DNA from: Phycisphaerales bacterium
GTDB lineage: Bacteria > Planctomycetota > Phycisphaerae > Phycisphaerales > SM1A02
Assembly (NCBI GenBank): GCA_020427625.1
Contig: JAGQOI010000253.1
Span: 1-9,265, forward strand
DNA: 9,265 bases
Direction: 5' to 3'
Positions 5,595 to 9,265 of this stretch are shown piece by piece (the stretch's first letter is position 1; the number at the start of each line of letters is the position of its first letter). The notes beneath the pieces were generated by a model. That model was not told where the DNA came from, ran no database searches, and saw only the letters and a program-made list of their open reading frames with translations. A program made the translations under genes and the position numbers.

Positions 5595-6854
5595 ATGCGA
5601 ACCCGTCACCAGACCCGCCAGATCGCCGTCGGCAACGAACGGACCGGCATCATCCGCATCGGCGGCGACGCGCCGGTGTCCGTTCAGACCATGACGGCGG
5701 GATGCACGCACGACATCGATGCCTGCGTGACGGAGATCAACCGTCTCGCCGCGGCGGGCGCGGACATCGTCCGGGTCGCCGTGCCGGAGCGCAAGGACAC
5801 GGCCGCCCTGCCGGAGATCCTCGCCCAGACGCGGGTCCCGATCGTCGCCGACGTGCACTTCCACTACCAGCGGGCGTTGGAGTCGGTCGCGGCGGGCGTG
5901 CACAAGATCCGTCTGAATCCCGGCAACATCCAGGACCGGGCGCAGGTGAACGAGGTCATCGACGCCTGTCGCGACGCGGGCATTCCGATCCGCATCGGCG
6001 TGAACGAGGGCTCGATCATCGAGCGCCGCGACAAGCAGTTGCGTCAGCGCGAGCTCGGGCGCGTCTTCTCGAACCACAAGCACGGTCATCTGCTGGCGAT
6101 CATGATCGCGAAGCTCGAGGAGTACGTCGACCTGTTCGCCGCCCGCGACTTCCACGACATCTGCATCAGCGCGAAGTCGATGGATCCGTCGCTCGTCATC
6201 GACGTCTACACCGAGATCGCCGCCCGGTTCGACTACCCGCTCCACCTCGGCGTCACGCACGCCGGACCGAAGGAGACGGGCACGATCCGCAGCGTCGTCG
6301 CGCTCGGCACGCTGCTCGCCAACGGCATCGGCGACACGATCCGCATCAGCTACGCGAGCGATCCCGTCCACGAGGTCGAGGACGGGCTGGAGATGCTCTA
6401 CTGTCTCGGTCTCCGCACGCGACGCGGCGCCGAACTCATCGCCTGCCCGACCTGCGGACGCATCCAGGTCGACCTCTTCACCCTCGTCCAGGAAGTCCGC
6501 GCGAAACTCGCGAGCGAGATCGAACTGCCCATGAAGGTCGCCGTCATGGGCTGCGTCGTGAACGGGCCCGGCGAGGCCGAAGGCGCGGATGTCGCCGTGT
6601 TCGCCGGTGATCGCCGGGGCATCATCTACGTCCAGGGTCGACGCGTCGCCAACGTGCCCGAAGCCGAGATCCTCGATCGGCTCCTCGAGGAATGCCGCGG
6701 GTTCCAGGACCGCGTCCGCGCCGGCGACGCGACGCTCGGCGAGAAGCACGTCGAGATCATCCCGCCCGATCCGATCGGCGAACTCGGCAGCGGCGCCCGG
6801 CGCATCGCGGCCGGACTCGTCGAACAGATCACCATCAACCGGACCGGCGGATGA
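5595..6854 (+). CDS. ispG: (E)-4-hydroxy-3-methylbut-2-enyl-diphosphate synthase (IspG/GcpE)
   Basis: This cytoplasmic enzyme of the MEP pathway reductively opens 2-C-methyl-D-erythritol 2,4-cyclodiphosphate to HMBPP, the step before IspH in making isoprenoid precursors. It is 419 residues, the usual bacterial short form without the large middle insert of plant or chlamydial enzymes. The N-terminal TIM barrel shows PVSVQTMTAG, ADIVRVAVPE, PIVADVHFHY and KIRLNPGNI. The C-terminal domain carries the [4Fe-4S] ligands C284 and C287 (CPTCG) and C320 in MGCVVNGPGE, with E327 as the expected fourth ligand. All key residues are present. Translation starts at the only suitable ATG, directly after the TAGAAT box. 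The next gene overlaps its stop (ATGA), so the two share a transcript. The enzyme needs an electron donor (flavodoxin or ferredoxin), which is not encoded here. Confidence 0.98.
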   Translation: MRTRHQTRQIAVGNERTGIIRIGGDAPVSVQTMTAGCTHDIDACVTEINRLAAAGADIVRVAVPERKDTAALPEILAQTRVPIVADVHFHYQRALESVAAGVHKIRLNPGNIQDRAQVNEVIDACRDAGIPIRIGVNEGSIIERRDKQLRQRELGRVFSNHKHGHLLAIMIAKLEEYVDLFAARDFHDICISAKSMDPSLVIDVYTEIAARFDYPLHLGVTHAGPKETGTIRSVVALGTLLANGIGDTIRISYASDPVHEVEDGLEMLYCLGLRTRRGAELIACPTCGRIQVDLFTLVQEVRAKLASEIELPMKVAVMGCVVNGPGEAEGADVAVFAGDRRGIIYVQGRRVANVPEAEILDRLLEECRGFQDRVRAGDATLGEKHVEIIPPDPIGELGSGARRIAAGLVEQITINRTGG

Positions 6855-7720
6855 AACGCCGCCCGCGACGCCTCGCGCTCGTCCCCGCCGGCCTGTTCGG
6901 CCTGTTCGGCCTGCTCGCCTTGGGGTGCGCAAGCGGACCGGTGAACCCGTCGTTCCCGCTCGACCGACAGGCCGCGTCCGCCGAACTGCGCGCCATGGCC
7001 GCGGACCGGCGCCCGCTCGCGCGACCGGTGCTCGTGCTCGGCGGCTACCTCGACCCGGGCCCGATGGTCGGCACGACCGCGATGATGATGCGGCGCTGCG
7101 TCTCGAATCCGGCGTGGGTCGTACCGATCACGACGACCGGCTGCGGATCGTTCGAGGCGTCCTGCGCGCACGTGCGCCGGACGCTCGGCCTTCGGCTCGG
7201 TCTCGACGCGGGCACGACCGTCGAGGTCGACGTCGTCGGCATCTCCATGGGCGGACTCGTCGGACGCTCGCTGCGCCTCCCGGCGACGACGGACGACGGC
7301 GGACCGACGGTCGTGCTCGAACGCCTGTTCACCATCTCGACGCCGCATCGCGGCGCGGGCATGGCGTCGTTGCCCGCCATGGACCCGGTCGCCCGCGCGA
7401 TGCGCCCGGATTCGGACTTCCTCGCCCGCCTCGACGCCGAAGCCCCGGCCGACGAGCACACGTTCGCCTACGCCCGACTCGGGGACCGGATCGTCGGGAC
7501 GGAACGATGTGCCCCGGCCGGACGTGGCGTCTGGTGGGTTGCGACGCCGGCGTTCTCGCTGGCGCACATCGACGCTCACCGTGATCCACGGGTTCTGGCG
7601 GACATCCTGCGTCGTCTGCGGGGGGAGACCCCCTATGCGACCGATCCCCCGGCGGCGTTGCCGGGTGCCGCGGCCGGGGATTCCGGCTCGCCAGCGGCGC
7701 AGAAGACTGATAGTATTTGA
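6851..7720 (+). CDS. Probable lipoprotein, alpha/beta-hydrolase (lipase/esterase) family
   Basis: This encodes 289 residues. The N-terminus has basic residues (KRRPRR), a hydrophobic stretch and a lipobox-like LLALGC with C26 as the lipidation site. The -3 residue is alanine instead of leucine, slightly atypical. The mature part starts with a strand leading to VLVLGGYLDPGPM, probably the oxyanion region. The nucleophile elbow is GISMGG with S132; likely partners are D212 (LGDRIVG) and H239 or H243 (SLAHIDAH). This layout matches serine hydrolases related to PGAP1-like or triacylglycerol lipases. The last 35 residues or so are Pro/Ala/Gly-rich and probably disordered. The start overlaps the ispG stop (ATGA), giving translational coupling. 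There is no evident functional tie to isoprenoid synthesis. It is likely anchored in a membrane facing the periplasm. The substrate is unknown; lipids or esters are the family norm. Confidence 0.87.
   Translation: MKRRPRRLALVPAGLFGLFGLLALGCASGPVNPSFPLDRQAASAELRAMAADRRPLARPVLVLGGYLDPGPMVGTTAMMMRRCVSNPAWVVPITTTGCGSFEASCAHVRRTLGLRLGLDAGTTVEVDVVGISMGGLVGRSLRLPATTDDGGPTVVLERLFTISTPHRGAGMASLPAMDPVARAMRPDSDFLARLDAEAPADEHTFAYARLGDRIVGTERCAPAGRGVWWVATPAFSLAHIDAHRDPRVLADILRRLRGETPYATDPPAALPGAAAGDSGSPAAQKTDSI
6890..6916 (+). repeat. Three 9-bp tandem units in the lipoprotein signal sequence
   Basis: GGCCTGTTC occurs twice in a row, followed by GGCCTGCTC. The units encode GLF-GLF-GLL in the hydrophobic core of the signal peptide. 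A change in copy number would alter the core by three residues without a frameshift. Confidence 0.7.
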
Positions 7721-7886
7721 CTTACGCGCCCGATCCCGGGCCGGCCGCGCCGGGTTTGGCGAAACCTGCCCGCCCCGGGCGGCGTACAGTCAGACGGGGT
7801 GCTCAACCCCTCATATCATCGTGCCGGCCGGCGCGGCGGCTGTCACAGGCGTTCGATCCGACCGCCGCCCGCGACGACGCACGGGT

Positions 7887-7951
7887 CGCTCGCACTTGGC
7901 CCTCGCATTCGGCCTCGCATTCGGCCCTCGCATTCGGGCCCTCGCACTGGG
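7887..7951 (+). repeat. Degenerate ~13-bp tandem repeat in the pseudopilin leader
   Basis: About five units of the form CCCTCGCATTCGG stand head to tail, ending just before the ribosome binding site: 7887-7899, 7900-7912, 7913-7924, 7925-7938 and 7939-7951. The middle three are nearly identical and the outer two carry CACT in place of CATT. They lie outside any gene. They could be a slippage product or a site that sets leader length or binds a regulator. Confidence 0.75.
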
Positions 7952-7953
7952 AG
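7949..7953 (+). promoter_or_regulatory. Ribosome binding site of the pseudopilin gene
   Basis: GGGAG lies 9 nt before the ATG at 7963 and overlaps the end of the tandem repeat. It fixes the start so that the prepilin leader is 9 residues long, as expected for a type II pseudopilin. Confidence 0.6.
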
Positions 7954-7962
7954 TCTCAGACC

Positions 7963-8940
7963 ATGACCCGATCGCGTGCGCACCGCGGCTTCACGATCAT
8001 CGAGATGATGGTGGTCATCATCATCATCGGCATTCTGCTGGGCCTTCTCGCGCCGGCGTTGTCGGGCGTCAAGCGCCAGGCCGCGATCCGGGCGGAACAG
8101 GCGAACCTGCGCACGCTGCACCAGGCCTGGATGTTCTACGCGAAGAGTTTCGACGATGCCGCGATGCCGGGCTATCTCAACGAAGACGTGCAGTCGGTGT
8201 GGGGTCTGAACACGAAGCTCCCGAACAACGCCGCCGTGCCGCCGCAGGCCGCGGGTCCGTACACGTGGCGTCTGCTCGAGTACATGTCGGACAACGTCTC
8301 GGTGCTCGGCGGGTATCGCGACATCAACGATCCGCTCGACGTCGGCAATCCGCGCACCTTCGCCGAGGAGCCGGCCTTCGGCTACAACGCGTTGTACATC
8401 GGCGGCTGGTGGCAGATGGAGACCATCGGCGGCAACCCGACCCCCCGCTACCGGTTCGCGAACGCCCGGGCCGACCGTGACGGCGACGGCGTGCCGAACG
8501 AGCGGTACGGCGTCGTCGCCCGCTCCCTCGCGCAGATCGAGCGTTCCAGCGAGGTCATCGTCTTCAGCGGCTCGACGCATCGCCCGCCGGGCTTCTACAA
8601 GATCAACCAGTCGAACCAGCGGGAGTTCCCGGGCTCGCACTACGTCGTGCCTCCGATCGTCGCCCGCGACGTGCACTGGCAGCTCACGTCGCGTCCGCTC
8701 GCGAGCGCCGGATCATTCGGCCTCATCCCGAACTTCCTCGGCCAGCAGATCCGCGCCGGCGGGCTGGACGAGATCGACGTCCTCGTCGAGGACTCGGTGC
8801 CCTACGCCCGCTTCGGCAAGCAGGTCAGCGTCGTGCACGTCGACGGCAGCGTCGCGTCGGAGACGTTCTCCAGTCTCGCCGACCAGCGGAAGTGGATCCA
8901 CAGCGCGAACGCCAGCGACTTCCGGCACCTCGAAGACTGA
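7963..8940 (+). CDS. Type II secretion/prepilin-type pseudopilin-like protein
   Basis: This encodes 325 residues. A 9-residue basic leader (MTRSRAHRG) ends in glycine, followed by FTIIEMMVVIIIIGILLG. That is a class III signal cut by prepilin peptidase between G9 and F10, leaving E14 as the conserved Glu5 of the mature pilin. Residues 10-33 form the hydrophobic helix, which continues as an amphipathic helix to about residue 60. The rest is a large globular domain rich in aromatic and asparagine residues. Residues 171-180 (DRDGDGVPNE) look like a thrombospondin type 3-like calcium loop. The C-terminal part has VVHVDGSV (H292, D294, G295), close to the H-x-DG ending of planctomycete DUF1559-type and related pseudopilins, followed by about 25 residues. 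The protein is longer than classical GspG (about 140 residues). It stands alone, with no other secretion genes in view, as is common for the many such proteins in planctomycete genomes. Its cargo or role is unknown. Confidence 0.92.
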   Translation: MTRSRAHRGFTIIEMMVVIIIIGILLGLLAPALSGVKRQAAIRAEQANLRTLHQAWMFYAKSFDDAAMPGYLNEDVQSVWGLNTKLPNNAAVPPQAAGPYTWRLLEYMSDNVSVLGGYRDINDPLDVGNPRTFAEEPAFGYNALYIGGWWQMETIGGNPTPRYRFANARADRDGDGVPNERYGVVARSLAQIERSSEVIVFSGSTHRPPGFYKINQSNQREFPGSHYVVPPIVARDVHWQLTSRPLASAGSFGLIPNFLGQQIRAGGLDEIDVLVEDSVPYARFGKQVSVVHVDGSVASETFSSLADQRKWIHSANASDFRHLED

Positions 8941-9169
8941 GTTCACGCCGAATCCGACTCCCCCTCGGCACCGGCGATCACCGGATCGGCGCGCGGGGAT
9001 GACACCGCCCTGCGTCACCGTCGACGACGCGCCGGCGGAAACCCCCGTGTGCGTGTGCGTGTGCGTGTGTGCGTGAGCGTGAGATCTCTCGGGCGTGGCC
9101 GGATCCGTCCGAGGCCGCCCGCCGCGCGATGGTCGACCCGACGGGCTCGCCGCGCGCAGGGTCGCACCG
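8941..9169. other. Intergenic region without a confident gene
   Basis: No reading frame here has family features or a good ribosome site. The stretch after the pseudopilin stop has only weak stems, for example CCGG-CGATCA-CCGG at 8971-8984, and no T-tract terminator. It also contains the alternating GT/GC tract at 9046-9075. Confidence 0.5.
9046..9075 (+). repeat. Alternating pyrimidine-purine tract (GTGTGC repeat), Z-DNA-prone
   Basis: Thirty bases alternate perfectly between pyrimidine and purine, built from three GTGTGC units followed by GTGTGTGCGTG. Such (GT/GC)n runs are simple repeats that slip easily and adopt left-handed Z-DNA under negative supercoiling. The tract lies between genes. 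Confidence 0.85.
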
Positions 9170-9265
9170 ATGACCCGCCCCGCGCCCGACGCGACCCCCC
9201 ATCGGAACCCCCCCAACGGTCCCGGGCCGGTCGCGGCGTCCTCGCCCAACCGGGACGCCGCGACC
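9170..9265 (+). CDS. Possible start of a further gene (partial, unidentified)
   Basis: An ATG at 9170 opens 32 codons to the window edge without a stop. AGGG at 9158-9161, 8 nt upstream, could serve as a ribosome site. The predicted N-terminus (MTRPAPDATPHRNPPNGPGP and on) is proline-, alanine- and asparagine-rich and disordered, as is usual at the beginning of many planctomycete proteins. No family can be recognised. Random GC-rich sequence would stay open this long fairly often. Confidence 0.3.
   Translation, partial: MTRPAPDATPHRNPPNGPGPVAASSPNRDAAT

Larger units (their letters stand above)
7721..7962. other. Intergenic leader region before the pseudopilin gene
   Basis: This 242-bp spacer shows no convincing gene. 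It opens with an A/T-richer island (around 7708-7725) and a TTGACT word at 7717, but no -10 box lies at proper spacing. A small hairpin, CGGGTTT-GGCG-AAACCTG (7751-7768, one G-T pair), has no T-tract. A TACAGT word at 7785-7790 could be a -10 box, without a clear -35. The right end is a tandem repeat described separately. Confidence 0.5.

Noticed and set aside
4956..6932. 658-codon open frame on the minus strand, antisense to the methyltransferase, ispG and the start of the hydrolase gene
   Set aside because: It runs opposite to ispG and the methyltransferase, both recognisable families. Its composition (Asp/Arg/Val/Glu-rich, no domain motifs) is typical of antisense frames in GC-rich genes.
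7887..7951. CRISPR-like array
   Set aside because: The units are about 13 bp and directly adjacent, with no spacers and no cas genes nearby.
7717..7962. TTG start giving an 82-residue extension of the pseudopilin
   Set aside because: It would bury the prepilin leader, which must be near the N-terminus, and would translate the tandem repeat; the ribosome site supports 7963.
9129..9173. 14-codon mini-gene whose stop overlaps the ATG at 9170
   Set aside because: It has no ribosome site and is too short to judge; an ATGA overlap alone is common by chance here.
8713..9249. 178-codon minus-strand frame across the pseudopilin end and GT tract
   Set aside because: It overlaps the pseudopilin in antisense and includes a His-Thr run that is only the microsatellite translated; no domain is visible.

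Overview
This is a GC-rich, densely packed bacterial window with many ATGA/GTGA gene overlaps and strong G/C preference at third codon positions. The last full gene is a long prepilin-type protein with an FTIIE cleavage site, a DxDGDG loop and a C-terminal HVDG motif. That style of pseudopilin is abundant in Planctomycetota, and Phycisphaerae-like relatives seem most likely to me. This is an inference from gene style, not a phylogenetic placement.

Bases 1-5496 hold a divergent gene set. On the minus strand, a C39-like cysteine peptidase/transferase (976-1776) is followed by a RimK-family ATP-grasp ligase (1-979, cut by the window edge), joined by a GTGA overlap. On the plus strand, a GNAT acetyltransferase fused to a carbon-nitrogen hydrolase (1883-3478) is followed by an AmpG-like MFS transporter (3485-4723) and a class I SAM methyltransferase (4720-5496). 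The 106-bp space between the divergent starts holds two -10-like boxes facing outward. A 12-bp inverted repeat (1825-1857) sits where both -35 regions would lie. Together the genes read as a small-molecule or peptide system: ligation by the ATP-grasp enzyme, acylation and amide hydrolysis by the fusion protein, trimming or transfer by the C39-like enzyme, transport by the AmpG-like carrier and methylation. The ligase, C39 and GNAT-hydrolase core resembles predicted amidoligase systems. The transporter and methyltransferase are the less familiar part.

Bases 5497-5594 carry a 9-bp stem-loop just after the methyltransferase, a GATCGA/TCGATC inverted repeat and a TAGAAT box placed so close to ispG that its message should be nearly leaderless. 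IspG (5595-6854, MEP isoprenoid pathway) overlaps a probable lipoprotein of the alpha/beta-hydrolase (lipase/esterase) family (6851-7720).

Bases 7721-7962 are non-coding and end in a tandem array of about 13-bp units directly before the pseudopilin gene (7963-8940). Bases 8941-9265 hold no confident gene. They contain a 30-bp perfectly alternating pyrimidine-purine tract (Z-DNA-prone) and possibly the first 32 codons of a further gene from 9170.
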